A stretch of DNA of 64,000 nucleotides, from NCBI RefSeq assembly GCF_006517275.1, contig NZ_CP041191.1, positions 3,033,001 through 3,097,000 of the forward strand. The letters are read 5' to 3'. Both the position numbers and the translations under genes were made by a program. The notes below the pieces were generated by a model that worked only from the letters and a program-made list of their open reading frames with translations, did no database searches and was not told where the DNA came from. Below, in pieces: positions 46,990 to 55,424 of the stretch (positions are counted from its first letter, which is position 1; each line of letters opens with the position of its first letter). This DNA is from Labrenzia sp. PHM005 (lineage in GTDB: Bacteria; Pseudomonadota; Alphaproteobacteria; Rhizobiales; Stappiaceae).

Positions 46990-47530
46990 GTTCTAACTTG
47001 GCTAACTTTCCGAGAAACTGTCGGAGGGTGAATTCAGTGAAGGCTTCTGTTGCCAGGTGCCTCCGAACCCCGCCTGAAGGGGCTAACCAACAGGACTTAG
47101 TGGACTACCGGAACCGCATTACGCAGCTACAGCGTTGTCCATAGCAGTGTTGTCATTTGCAACTACTGAATTAGCCCGATAACGGTGGTACAATGCCGAG
47201 CAAAAGCACAGTCTTTACGCCCTCGTCGATCCTATTTCGCCCCCGCCGAAACCCATGAGATTTCAAGAGCTAAGCCTCATGGGCTTGGGTGGAGGCGCCG
47301 GGTACCGCCCCCGGGTCCGATAGGTTTATTACACTGACAGTTTATTGCCATAGCTGGCGAACCAGCACTGTTGATATAGGCACTTTTGGTCTGAATTGAA
47401 AGGGCTTTCAAAGTATGAGGCCCCTTGGCCGGCTAAGATCATCCACAGGCAGACGACCGGTTCTGTGGCCGGAGCTGGGGAAAGTCCGGGGGAGGGGATG
47501 CGTTTTTGCCAGAATCTGCCAAGTTAGAAC
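46990..47530. repeat. 13-bp inverted repeat bracketing ssrA
   Basis: GTTCTAACTTGGC at 46990-47002 is the exact reverse complement of GCCAAGTTAGAAC at 47518-47530. The two copies lie on either side of the ssrA gene, one upstream of sspB and one 33 bases before thyA. No integrase or other mobile gene is present. Their function, if any, is not known. Confidence 0.6.
47040..47366 (-). ncRNA. ssrA: tmRNA, circularly permuted two-piece form
   Basis: The minus strand encodes a tag reading ANDNTAMDNAVAA followed by TAA at 47160-47119. The coding piece begins GGGGGCG at 47244 with the typical block GATCGACGAGGGCG, and the acceptor piece ends CGCCTCC at 47291 followed by A and CC; these two 7-base arms pair as the acceptor stem. 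The acceptor piece lies upstream of the coding piece in the gene, separated by a hairpin spacer (about 47245-47287), which shows permutation as known for alphaproteobacteria. A TATATC box at 47378-47373 would start transcription near 47366. Piece boundaries are approximate. Confidence 0.9.
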
Positions 47531-47562
47531 AACGTGACTGACAGCGGAAAAGGGCGCACATC

Positions 47563-48369
47563 GTGCAGCAGTATCTGGATCTCTTGGCAAAAATCCTTGA
47601 TGAGGGCGTTGACCGTGGCGACCGGACTGGAACCGGCACCCGCTCGATCTTCGGCCACCAGATGCGGTTTGATCTGTCCGAAGGGTTTCCGCTGGTCACC
47701 ACCAAGAAACTGCATCTGCGCTCCATCATCCATGAGCTCTTGTGGTTTATCGCCGGCGACACGAACATCGCCTATCTGAAGGAAAACGGCGTCAAGATCT
47801 GGGACGATTGGGCGGATGAGAATGGTGATCTCGGCCCGGTTTACGGCTATCAATGGCGGTCCTGGCCTGCGCCCTCCAAAGACGGAAGTGGCGAGTCGAT
47901 TGATCAGATCGCAAATGTCCTGGAGATGATCCGCAAAAGCCCGGAAAGCCGGCGGTTGATCGTGTCGGCCTGGAACCCGGCTCTGGTCGATGAAATGGCG
48001 CTGCCGCCCTGCCACGCGCTGTTCCAGTTTTATGTTGCTGACGGCAAACTCTCCTGCCAGCTCTATCAGCGTTCCGCGGATGTTTTCCTTGGTGTTCCGT
48101 TCAACATCGCGTCTTATGCGCTGCTCACCATGATGATCGCGCAGGTCACCGGCCTAAAGCCCGGCGACTTTGTGCACACGCTCGGCGATGCCCATCTTTA
48201 TGCCAACCATTTCGACCAGGCGCGCGAGCAGCTGACCCGGACCCCGCGTACCCTGCCGCAGATGAAGATGAACCCGGCCGTCACTGATCTCTTTGCCTTC
48301 AAATACGAAGATTTTGAGCTGACCGGTTATGATCCACACCCGCACATCCCTGCGCCGATTGCGGTTTAG
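47563..48369 (+). CDS. thyA: Thymidylate synthase
   Basis: The 268-residue product is a complete ThyA with the catalytic Cys 150 in [10 protein letters not shown] and the C-terminal APIAV. It makes dTMP from dUMP with methylene-THF; the DHFR gene folA is 8 kb downstream. It begins with GTG at 47563, 8 bases after AAGGG. Other blocks ([38 protein letters not shown]) are exact for the family. Confidence 0.98.
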   Translation: MQQYLDLLAKILDEGVDRGDRTGTGTRSIFGHQMRFDLSEGFPLVTTKKLHLRSIIHELLWFIAGDTNIAYLKENGVKIWDDWADENGDLGPVYGYQWRSWPAPSKDGSGESIDQIANVLEMIRKSPESRRLIVSAWNPALVDEMALPPCHALFQFYVADGKLSCQLYQRSADVFLGVPFNIASYALLTMMIAQVTGLKPGDFVHTLGDAHLYANHFDQAREQLTRTPRTLPQMKMNPAVTDLFAFKYEDFELTGYDPHPHIPAPIAV

Positions 48370-48430
48370 TTCGTGGGCTCCATCAGAACCTGGCACCTGA
48401 TGGCGTTTGATCGCCTCAGCTGAAGCAGAC

Positions 48431-48964
48431 TTAGAGTTTTCTGCCCGTCACATATTCATAGCCATCGAAAATGAGTTGCAGCACCACATCGGCTTCCTCA
48501 GAAGAGCGCGGTGTATAGAGCAGGACAAATCCAGCCCATCCTGGACGGTGAGACCATGGGTGGAAATCGGCCCAACCTGCTTCGACCGCTTCTTTAGCCC
48601 GGTCCGGCGAAAGAGAAATATGCAAGCTTCCATCCGGATGTATGTGCGCAAATTCCCGGCCACCGACAATGGCTTCCGGATGCGCAAGTTCGATTTGCTC
48701 TGATATCCAAAACCCCTTTGCACCGGGAAGGGAAATCACTGTTTTGCGAATTTCCACCCCGGGGAGTGTGGCTGCTTGGCGCACAAGTTGGTCTGAGAGC
48801 TCCGGGACCAATTCTGCACCGATTTGAATATGTGGGACTTTGTTCGTTGTTCTGGCGCCGGGGCCATCGCGTTGGGGCAAGTCAGCTGCAAAAGCCCGGG
48901 TAGTGCTGGCGGCAATTGCCAGTGCTACCATGATACTTGCAAATCGTTGTCTTCGGATCGCCAT
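48431..48964 (-). CDS. Secreted DUF5519 (luciferase-domain-like) protein
   Basis: The 177-residue product has a signal peptide (MVALAIAASTTRAFAA, about 11-26) and a domain with LPGVEIRKTVISLPGAKGFW, VGGREFAHIHPDGSLHISLS and AVEAGWADFHPWS, which match the DUF5519 family (named after a similarity to a luciferase domain). Function unknown. The family is usually cytoplasmic; secretion here is a difference worth noting. It is convergent with thyA. Confidence 0.7.
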   Translation of the reverse strand: MAIRRQRFASIMVALAIAASTTRAFAADLPQRDGPGARTTNKVPHIQIGAELVPELSDQLVRQAATLPGVEIRKTVISLPGAKGFWISEQIELAHPEAIVGGREFAHIHPDGSLHISLSPDRAKEAVEAGWADFHPWSHRPGWAGFVLLYTPRSSEEADVVLQLIFDGYEYVTGRKL

Positions 48965-49104
48965 GTGCCCTCAATCATGAGACTGGAATAAAACGTTCCG
49001 CCGATCAGCCTGCTGATTGAACTGCGACTGATCGACGGTAAAGCCACAAAGTTTCGAAGAGCACCTTCACGTAAGAGGTCGGATGGGGCCGTGTGCGGCT
49101 ATTG

Positions 49105-49575
49105 TTATTCGGTCTCGCGAAACTTCTTGTGGCAGGCGCTGCAGGCTCCACCGACGGCGCCGATGTTGGCGCGGACCTGATCCAAGCCAGACCCGGCAAC
49201 GTCTGCCATCGTGGTCGCGGCTGTCACAAGGGATTTGTGAATGTTGGCGCTCTCAGGATACGTCGTCCAAGCTTCTGCCTTTGCCCTGGTGGCACCAGGG
49301 AGCGCTGTGCTGTCAGATCCTTGAGGCCAAGCCGAGCCGAGGTTTAAGGTCGCCAGGCTTAAGATATTATCGGCCGCAGTTTTTGCAGCCTCCGGATTGT
49401 ATTCGGCGTCTCCTTTTGCCATGGCACCGAGTTGCCCAAGGTTCCAGGCATATAAGGACATAAGTGCCTTGCGGGCCTTGATGGCGTTGTCGAATTTTCC
49501 GTCTGCGAATGCGGAGCCTAGTCCGATCACAGCCATGATCGCGAGAGAACATGTCAGCTTTAAAATGTATTTCAT
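49105..49575 (-). CDS. Cytochrome c' family protein
   Basis: From ATG 49575 (GGAG before it) the product has 156 residues: signal peptide (about 1-24, ending SAFA), then a four-helix-bundle domain with the heme-binding motif C145-S-A-C148-H149 near the C-terminus. This C-terminal CxxCH is typical of cytochrome c', which binds nitric oxide and may protect against it. The divergent gene is a LysR regulator, which may control it. Confidence 0.9.
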   Translation of the reverse strand: MKYILKLTCSLAIMAVIGLGSAFADGKFDNAIKARKALMSLYAWNLGQLGAMAKGDAEYNPEAAKTAADNILSLATLNLGSAWPQGSDSTALPGATRAKAEAWTTYPESANIHKSLVTAATTMADVAGSGLDQVRANIGAVGGACSACHKKFRETE

Positions 49576-49671
49576 TGAGCACTCCAAGCTGTGCAGTATT
49601 GAACATCTGAAATCTGTCATGATTATATTTTCCGGTAAATTTGGAAAAAATGGCCAGGAGGCTGTGCGCTG

Positions 49672-50550
49672 ATGCACAAGGTTCATTGGGATGATCTTCA
49701 GTATGTCCATGCAGTCATCGAGCATGGATCATTGTCAGCTGCCTCGCGCGCACTCGGCGTGAATCATGCAACTGTGTTACGGCGGATCGCTCTGCTTGAA
49801 GCTGCTTATGAAATCAAACTGTTTGAGCGCAGAAATGACGGCTACCGGCTGCTTCCGGAAGGCCGGGCGCTTCTGGCTTCACTCAAGTTAATGGACCAGG
49901 CATCTGCCCGGATAATGAGAAGTCTGGCGCTCACGTCCAAAGGCATTGAAGGGAGCTTTCGACTGGCCACAACGGATTCCATCGCGTGTCTGCTTATTCC
50001 GGGTTATCTGGAGCAGCTCCGCGCCGCTCATTCCAGCATCAATATTGAGGTCGTGGTTTCAAACAATCCAATCGACATGTCCTTATCCGGCGCCGAAATA
50101 TTGATCAGGCCAGGAGGAGAAATGCCGCCGGATCTCAGCGGCATCCGCGCAGGTTCCATTGAGTTCTGCGTTTATGGGGCGCCCGACTATCTGAAAGAGG
50201 TCGCAGGTCTTCCAGCTGGGGATTTAAGGTGGTTGGGAGTCGCGCCGCATTTTGCCCGATCGACCGCTGGCGAATGGCTGTTCGCCAATGCGCAGACGAG
50301 TTTTGAGTTTTCTGCCGATAGCTTTCTGGCGTTGGCCAGCATGGCGGCCCGAGGACTTGGGGTGACAATGCTTCCCGATTTTATCGGCCGGCAAACTGAG
50401 GGACTTGTCGCGGTGAACAGAATGCCACCCGGACCAAAAACCGGTGTCTGGGTGGCAACCCATAAGGATTTCAGGCGCCAACCCAACATCGAAACGCTCT
50501 TGAGCTTCTTTGCCGGGGCGATCAAGGCGGATGAGCAATTGGGTAGCTAA
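49672..50550 (+). CDS. LysR-family transcriptional regulator
   Basis: The 292-residue product has the LysR winged helix (about 6-65, HGSLSAASRALGVNHATVLRRIALLE) and a C-terminal periplasmic-binding-type effector domain. It is divergent from the cytochrome c' gene with 96 bases between, so it probably regulates that gene and itself. No clear T-N11-A box is seen. AGGAGG lies about 10 bases before the ATG. Effector unknown. Confidence 0.9.
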   Translation: MHKVHWDDLQYVHAVIEHGSLSAASRALGVNHATVLRRIALLEAAYEIKLFERRNDGYRLLPEGRALLASLKLMDQASARIMRSLALTSKGIEGSFRLATTDSIACLLIPGYLEQLRAAHSSINIEVVVSNNPIDMSLSGAEILIRPGGEMPPDLSGIRAGSIEFCVYGAPDYLKEVAGLPAGDLRWLGVAPHFARSTAGEWLFANAQTSFEFSADSFLALASMAARGLGVTMLPDFIGRQTEGLVAVNRMPPGPKTGVWVATHKDFRRQPNIETLLSFFAGAIKADEQLGS

Positions 50551-50563
50551 GAGCTCTAAGCCA

Positions 50564-50944
50564 CTAATCGATCTCCGCGTAAATCTCCAGAATGTTCCCT
50601 TCTGGATCTGTGAAATAAAGCGTCCGATGACCCCAGGTTTGATCTTTGGGGGGGGCAATGATGGCCGCTCCGTGAGATTCTAACTCTTGGAAGCACTGGT
50701 CGAGATCCTTGAGCGGAACCTCGAATGCCAGCTGTAAAGCTGGCCCGGTCAATTCCCGCCTAGAAAAGAGCCCGGATTCGGGACGAAGTGTCAGTGATAC
50801 GGGCCCCACTTGGAACCTGATCCAATCATCACGCTCATACTCAATTTGAAATCCGAGAACGCGTGAATAAAAATCCCGCGCTCTCTCAAGGTCGCGGCAG
50901 ACAATAACAACGTAATCGACTGATTTGATGGATTTCAGGGACAT
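50564..50944 (-). CDS. VOC-fold protein
   Basis: The 126-residue product has a VOC domain: VDYVVIVCRDLERARDFYSRVLGF at the start and GHRTLYFTDPEGNILEIYAEID at the end. The two expected metal-ligand positions (His/Glu) are partly kept, but the substrate is not known. It converges on the LysR gene with 13 bases between. It is a different subgroup from the VOC gene at 17104. Confidence 0.85.
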   Translation of the reverse strand: MSLKSIKSVDYVVIVCRDLERARDFYSRVLGFQIEYERDDWIRFQVGPVSLTLRPESGLFSRRELTGPALQLAFEVPLKDLDQCFQELESHGAAIIAPPKDQTWGHRTLYFTDPEGNILEIYAEID

Positions 50945-51059
50945 CGGCAGATGACCTCAGCTTTATCTGAGACGGACAAGGCTGGCCTATAGTCAGCAAA
51001 TAAGCAAACCGCAAATACGGCTTCTTGGGTGTCCAATACGATCACCATCGCCAGCACTG

Positions 51060-51218
51060 TCAGTCTGGATGAAACAGAACATATGGGAGCTCTCCAGCTG
51101 GTTCGAACTGGAAAAAGCGCCTGACGCCCCATGGCTCGTCGAACAGGGCGATGTAAAAGCATCGAAGGTCACTAACTGACTGTGTTTAGATCTCCAAAAC
51201 AACCCGTTTATCGGCCAT
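51060..51218 (-). pseudogene. Possible broken short gene with in-frame stop
   Basis: On the minus strand a frame starting ATG at 51218 (GGAGAG 5 bases before) reads MADKRVVLEI, meets TAA at 51188-51186, then continues open as TQSVSDLRCFYIALFDEPWG and further to HPD and a TGA at 51060. The downstream part looks like coding sequence. A stop at codon 11 makes it a pseudogene or a sequencing error. The rest of the 354-base gap between the VOC gene and the oxidase (50945-51298) holds nothing else I can support. Confidence 0.3.
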
Positions 51219-51298
51219 CGGTGCTCTCCAGTTTGCCGGTCAATGGTATTACTGTCCGCGGCAACCAAAATTCGCGGGCTTGCACACAGCCCAGTTCT

Positions 51299-52684
51299 TC
51301 ACGCAACCTCAAACCAGTCCATCATGCCGGAGGCTGCGTGGCCGAGCATATGACAGTGGATGAGCCACTTGCCGGGATTGTCGGTGACAAAGGCGATTTT
51401 GACCGTTTCGCCGCGCTGGGTGGTGAACGTGTCGCGCCAGTCTGGATTTTCAAGCTTCTTGCCGTTGCGCTCCAGAACCCGGAAATGATGGCCATGCAGA
51501 TGGATCGCATGCGGGAAGGCTGTATCGTTGGTGCTTTCCAGGATGATGGTTTCGCCGCGTTTGGCTGAAAAGAACGGTTTCTCGCCCATGCCTGCTTGAC
51601 CATTGAAGGCCCAGAAATCTCCGGCCTGGGCCAGCTCGCGCATGGAGAGCTCCTGACCGTTTTTTGTCGCTGATTGCATGCGGCCCATGGCGCCACCCGC
51701 CATCACCAGCGGAAAACTGCGCGCATTCTCCAGATCCGGTTCCGGCAAGGCGTTGGCTTTGGGCAGGCGTAACAGGTCGTCGTTATTAGCCTCTTTGGAA
51801 ATTGTGAAATTGGCGAAGGTGTAGGGCTGTCCGGTCATCGTTTCAAACGGGACCGGGCCGTCCCCCTCTGGCCGCATGATGAGGTCCATGCGCTGAGCTG
51901 GGGCAAGTTGAATGGTGCCATCCACCTCTCTTGGGGAATCAAAGACCTGCCCGTCGAGACCGATCAGTTGAGCTCCAAACCGGGATGGCGCCAAATCCAG
52001 GATGCGCGATGCGGACATGTTGATCAGACGCAGCCGGTGCCAGCGGCCTTTTTGTACCGGGATTTCCGGCATGTTCTGGCCATTGATGGTGAGCCAGTTG
52101 CCGAGCCGGCCGGCATGGGAAAAATCATGCATAGCCCCGAAGCTTGCCGTATCAAGCACGCCGTTGTCATCAAGACGCCAGTCCGACAGGGCGAGGGTGA
52201 TGTCCGTATCCGATTCGAAAGTTTGTTCGTCTTCTTCAACGATCAGAGGCCCGGCTAGGCCACGCGGAACCTGGTTCCAGCTCATATGATGGGCATGGTA
52301 CCAATAGGTCCCGGCATCCGGCACGACGAATTCATAATCAAACGTTTCGCCAGGCTGAACGGCTGGTTGCGTCAGCCCAGAAACACCATCCATGGCATTG
52401 TTGATGCGGATGCCGTGCCAATGAACGGACGTTGGCTCCTCCAGGCTGTTTTTAAACCGAATCTTCACCCACTCGCCGCGTTTGACACGGATTTCCGGAC
52501 CGGGCAGCTGGCCATTGAAAAGCCAGAGATCAGAAAGCCCGCCTTCGTCGCCGTAGAGCCGGCCTTTGCCTTTGACTGCTTCCAGCTGGAAGGTGCCGTC
52601 TCCAGTTTTTGCCATTGCAAATCGCGGCAAACTTGTGGAGGCTAAGCTGGCAACCGCTGTCTTGAGGAAATGTCTTCGGTTCAT
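51299..52684 (-). CDS. Multicopper oxidase, Tat-secreted
   Basis: The 461-residue product has a twin-arginine signal (MNRRHFLKTAVASLASTSLP) and the copper-binding motifs of multicopper oxidases: HWHGIR, YWYHAHHMS, HAIHLHGHHFRVL and HCHMLGHAASGMM. The last has a Met near the type 1 site. Substrate may be a metal ion or phenolic compound; it is not clear. The beta-lactamase-like gene is divergent, and no copper regulator is near. Confidence 0.92.
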   Translation of the reverse strand: MNRRHFLKTAVASLASTSLPRFAMAKTGDGTFQLEAVKGKGRLYGDEGGLSDLWLFNGQLPGPEIRVKRGEWVKIRFKNSLEEPTSVHWHGIRINNAMDGVSGLTQPAVQPGETFDYEFVVPDAGTYWYHAHHMSWNQVPRGLAGPLIVEEDEQTFESDTDITLALSDWRLDDNGVLDTASFGAMHDFSHAGRLGNWLTINGQNMPEIPVQKGRWHRLRLINMSASRILDLAPSRFGAQLIGLDGQVFDSPREVDGTIQLAPAQRMDLIMRPEGDGPVPFETMTGQPYTFANFTISKEANNDDLLRLPKANALPEPDLENARSFPLVMAGGAMGRMQSATKNGQELSMRELAQAGDFWAFNGQAGMGEKPFFSAKRGETIILESTNDTAFPHAIHLHGHHFRVLERNGKKLENPDWRDTFTTQRGETVKIAFVTDNPGKWLIHCHMLGHAASGMMDWFEVA

Positions 52685-52743
52685 ACAGTCTCCTGGTACT
52701 TAGGACGGCGATGTTCTACTGAGGAGAAAACCCCACAATCTGA

Positions 52744-53985
52744 GTGTATCAGATCATGGTCCACTTATCTGAAACAAGAGACACACAACTTGAGCCTTCC
52801 GGCTGCTGGAAGGTCAAGACCGGTTTCCTCCCGGGTCATACATCTCTGCCGTCTGTTGGATGGTTTTTCGCTGTTCTTTTGGCGCCCGTAATCCTGATTG
52901 GTTCTTTGAATATGTCGTTTTCTCAATCTGTGGTATCGCTTTCACCGCACAGTTCTGCCGCCAAAAAACAAGGGTTTGATCCCAGAGTTGGTGAAAAACT
53001 TCAGGCCGGTGTCGAAGCTGGGCTGTTGCGGCATTTGCATGTGGTTCTTGCCGAGCGAGGTGGGGATGTCGTTCTGGAGAGCTATGGCGAAGGCGAGGAC
53101 GAAAACTGGGGCAGGCCTCTTGGAACAGTTTCCTTCAGCCCGGACACTTTGCACGATCTGAGGTCGGTCACAAAAAGCATTGTCGGCCTTCTCTACGGGA
53201 TCGCATTGGACAAGGAGCTGGTTCCATCGCTAGATACGCCAATCCTAGCGCAATTTCCTGAGTACGAAGACCTTGCCGATGACCCGGACCGGCAGAAACG
53301 CACGATTGAACATGCGTTGACCATGACGCTTGGCATGGAGTGGGATGAAACGGTTCCTTACACCAGCACGAAAAACAGCGAATTGGCGATGGAATTTGCA
53401 GAAGACCGATTCCGTTTTGTCTTGGACCGGCCGCTCATCGAGGAGCCTGGAAAACGTTGGATTTACAGCGGCGGAGCTGTCGCTCTCATCGGTGAGATTC
53501 TTCAACGGGGGACAGGAAAAACCTTGCCCGAGTTTGCGCGCGAGGTCCTGTTTGATCCCTTGGATATTGAAGAATTTGAATGGTCCGCTGGCCGGGACGG
53601 GGTTGCCTCCGCTGCGTCTGGTTTGCGGCTCAAGGCCTCTGATCTTTTGAAAATCGGCCGATTGGTCCTCAACAAGGGAGAGCGGAACGGGACACGGATC
53701 GTCTCAGCCGAGTGGATTGATGCCTCCCTTTCTTTCAAAGCCGCAACCGATCAAGGCGTCAATTACGGCTATCTGTGGTGGCTGGGCAAAGCGCCGGTTC
53801 AAACGGCGAGCGGCACGGTGTCCTGGGCTGCCGGGTTCGGCAATGGGGGGCAGCGTTTGTTTGTGAGCCCGGAGGCCGATGTGACCGCGGTAATCTATTC
53901 GGGTCACTACAATAATTGGGACGCTTGGATCACACCGGCACGCGTTTGGAGCGAGATTATTTTGGCCAATCTCAAACTACGGTAA
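52744..53985 (+). CDS. Serine hydrolase of the class C beta-lactamase fold
   Basis: The product (413 residues from GTG) has an N-terminal membrane segment or signal (about 38-60, VGWFFAVLLAPVILIGSLNM), then a beta-lactamase-type domain with the S141-x-x-K144 motif (SVTK), a YSGG element at about 240-243, and GFGNGGQRLF near the C-terminus. Such proteins are esterases, peptidases or penicillin-binding proteins; true beta-lactamase activity is not suggested. The start is uncertain (ATG at 52756 possible). Divergent from the multicopper oxidase gene. Confidence 0.8.
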   Translation: MYQIMVHLSETRDTQLEPSGCWKVKTGFLPGHTSLPSVGWFFAVLLAPVILIGSLNMSFSQSVVSLSPHSSAAKKQGFDPRVGEKLQAGVEAGLLRHLHVVLAERGGDVVLESYGEGEDENWGRPLGTVSFSPDTLHDLRSVTKSIVGLLYGIALDKELVPSLDTPILAQFPEYEDLADDPDRQKRTIEHALTMTLGMEWDETVPYTSTKNSELAMEFAEDRFRFVLDRPLIEEPGKRWIYSGGAVALIGEILQRGTGKTLPEFAREVLFDPLDIEEFEWSAGRDGVASAASGLRLKASDLLKIGRLVLNKGERNGTRIVSAEWIDASLSFKAATDQGVNYGYLWWLGKAPVQTASGTVSWAAGFGNGGQRLFVSPEADVTAVIYSGHYNNWDAWITPARVWSEIILANLKLR

Positions 53986-54005
53986 GGCCGCCGCGCTCGC
54001 ATCTC

Positions 54006-55364
54006 TCATTTGGTTTTGTGGTTTTCGGCCAGATCCCGGTACCAGTGTGCGCTGTCTTTCAGAGTGCGGATCTGGCTGTCATAGTCGACGTGAACGATCC
54101 CGAACCGCATGCGGTAGCCTTCAGCCCACTCGAAATTGTCCATCAGGCTCCACAAGAAATAACCTTTGACCGGGATCCCATCGTTGATCGCGTTTGCTGT
54201 CGCCGATAGGTGCTTTTCCAGATAATCAATGCGCCGGTCATCTTTAACTTCACCGCCCATCGGTTCATCGTTGTAACAGGCGCCGTTTTCCGTGATGTAA
54301 CAGGGCGGCAGGGCATAACGGCTGTAGAGATCTTTCAAAAGATCGGAAAGACCGTTCTCATCAACCTCCCAGCCGATATCGGTTTTTTCCGTGTTGCCAT
54401 TGGGCGGGATTTGAATGGCCTGCGGGTAATCGGCACACATGTCCGGATCTGCGGCGATCCGCCAGGGCGTGTAGTAATTCAGGCCCCACCAATCAAGCGG
54501 CTGGTTGATGATCTCAAGATCACCGTCTTCAATCGGCATCTTATCGCCAATCGCATCCAGAATGTCTGGGTGGTAGCGGCCGTTGAAGACCGGTGACATG
54601 TAAATGTCGTTGTGAAACAGGAACGCTCGCTCTGCGGCGGCTTTGTCTTCGTCAGTCTCGGATGCCGGATAGATTGAATATGCGTTCAGGACGAGGCCTA
54701 TCGGCAGATCCGCACGGGCGGACCGGGCGGCCTGAACGGCTTTGCCATGCGCCAGATTGAGCACATGCACGCTGACGGCAAAGGCGTCGGTGCTTTTCTC
54801 GCCCGGGGCGTGAACGCCATACAGATGGCTCAAATGGCCGGCGCACCAAGGCTCGTTGATGGTTGCAAGCGCATCCATCCGGTCACCAAGCCGTTTGACG
54901 ACGATCTCTGCATAGTCCGCCAAGGCATCCGCCGTGGACCGGGCCGTCCAGCCGCCATCGCCCATCAGCGCCAAAGGCAGATCCCAATGATAGAGGGTCG
55001 GATAGACCTTAAGGCCGCGTTCAACGAGACCATCAATCAAGCGGTCATAAAAATCGAGACCTTTTTCATTCACCACACCGCGGCCTTCGGGCAGAATGCG
55101 TGGCCAGGCGATTGAAAAGCGGTATGCATCAACGCCAAGGGATTTGATCAGATCCAGGTCGTCTTCCCAGCGGTGATAATGGTCGCAGGCGATATCACCG
55201 GAATGACCTTGGTAGACCCGGCCCGGCATTTTGGAAAACGCATCCCATATGCTGGGCTTGCGTCCATCGTCACTGGCGGCACCTTCAATCTGATAGGCGG
55301 CCGTTGCCACACCGAACTGGAAATCCTTGGGAAAGCGCGCGGACAGAGCCTTGGGTGAGGTCAT
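54006..55364 (-). CDS. GH1 beta-glucosidase
   Basis: The 452-residue product is a glycoside hydrolase family 1 enzyme with ATAAYQIEGA at the start, the acid/base Glu 171 in ATINEPWCAG and the nucleophile Glu 359 in YITENGACYN. It has no signal peptide, so it acts on imported beta-glucosides such as cellobiose. A palindrome typical of LacI-family operators (55411-55422) lies about 50 bases before the start. No sugar transporter is encoded in the window. Confidence 0.96.
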   Translation of the reverse strand: MTSPKALSARFPKDFQFGVATAAYQIEGAASDDGRKPSIWDAFSKMPGRVYQGHSGDIACDHYHRWEDDLDLIKSLGVDAYRFSIAWPRILPEGRGVVNEKGLDFYDRLIDGLVERGLKVYPTLYHWDLPLALMGDGGWTARSTADALADYAEIVVKRLGDRMDALATINEPWCAGHLSHLYGVHAPGEKSTDAFAVSVHVLNLAHGKAVQAARSARADLPIGLVLNAYSIYPASETDEDKAAAERAFLFHNDIYMSPVFNGRYHPDILDAIGDKMPIEDGDLEIINQPLDWWGLNYYTPWRIAADPDMCADYPQAIQIPPNGNTEKTDIGWEVDENGLSDLLKDLYSRYALPPCYITENGACYNDEPMGGEVKDDRRIDYLEKHLSATANAINDGIPVKGYFLWSLMDNFEWAEGYRMRFGIVHVDYDSQIRTLKDSAHWYRDLAENHKTK

Positions 55365-55410
55365 GAGGGTCTCGCATTAAACCGGTATAGGGTCTCTAGG
55401 CTATAGTATC

Positions 55411-55422
55411 CAAAGCGCTTTG
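55411..55422 (-). promoter_or_regulatory. LacI-family-type operator before the GH1 gene
   Basis: CAAAGCGCTTTG is a perfect 12-base palindrome with the central CG typical of LacI/GalR-family operators. It is 47-58 bases before the GH1 start codon, where a repressor would block the promoter, and just outside the DUF2461 gene. No LacI-family gene is in this window. Confidence 0.55.
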
Positions 55423-55424
55423 AA

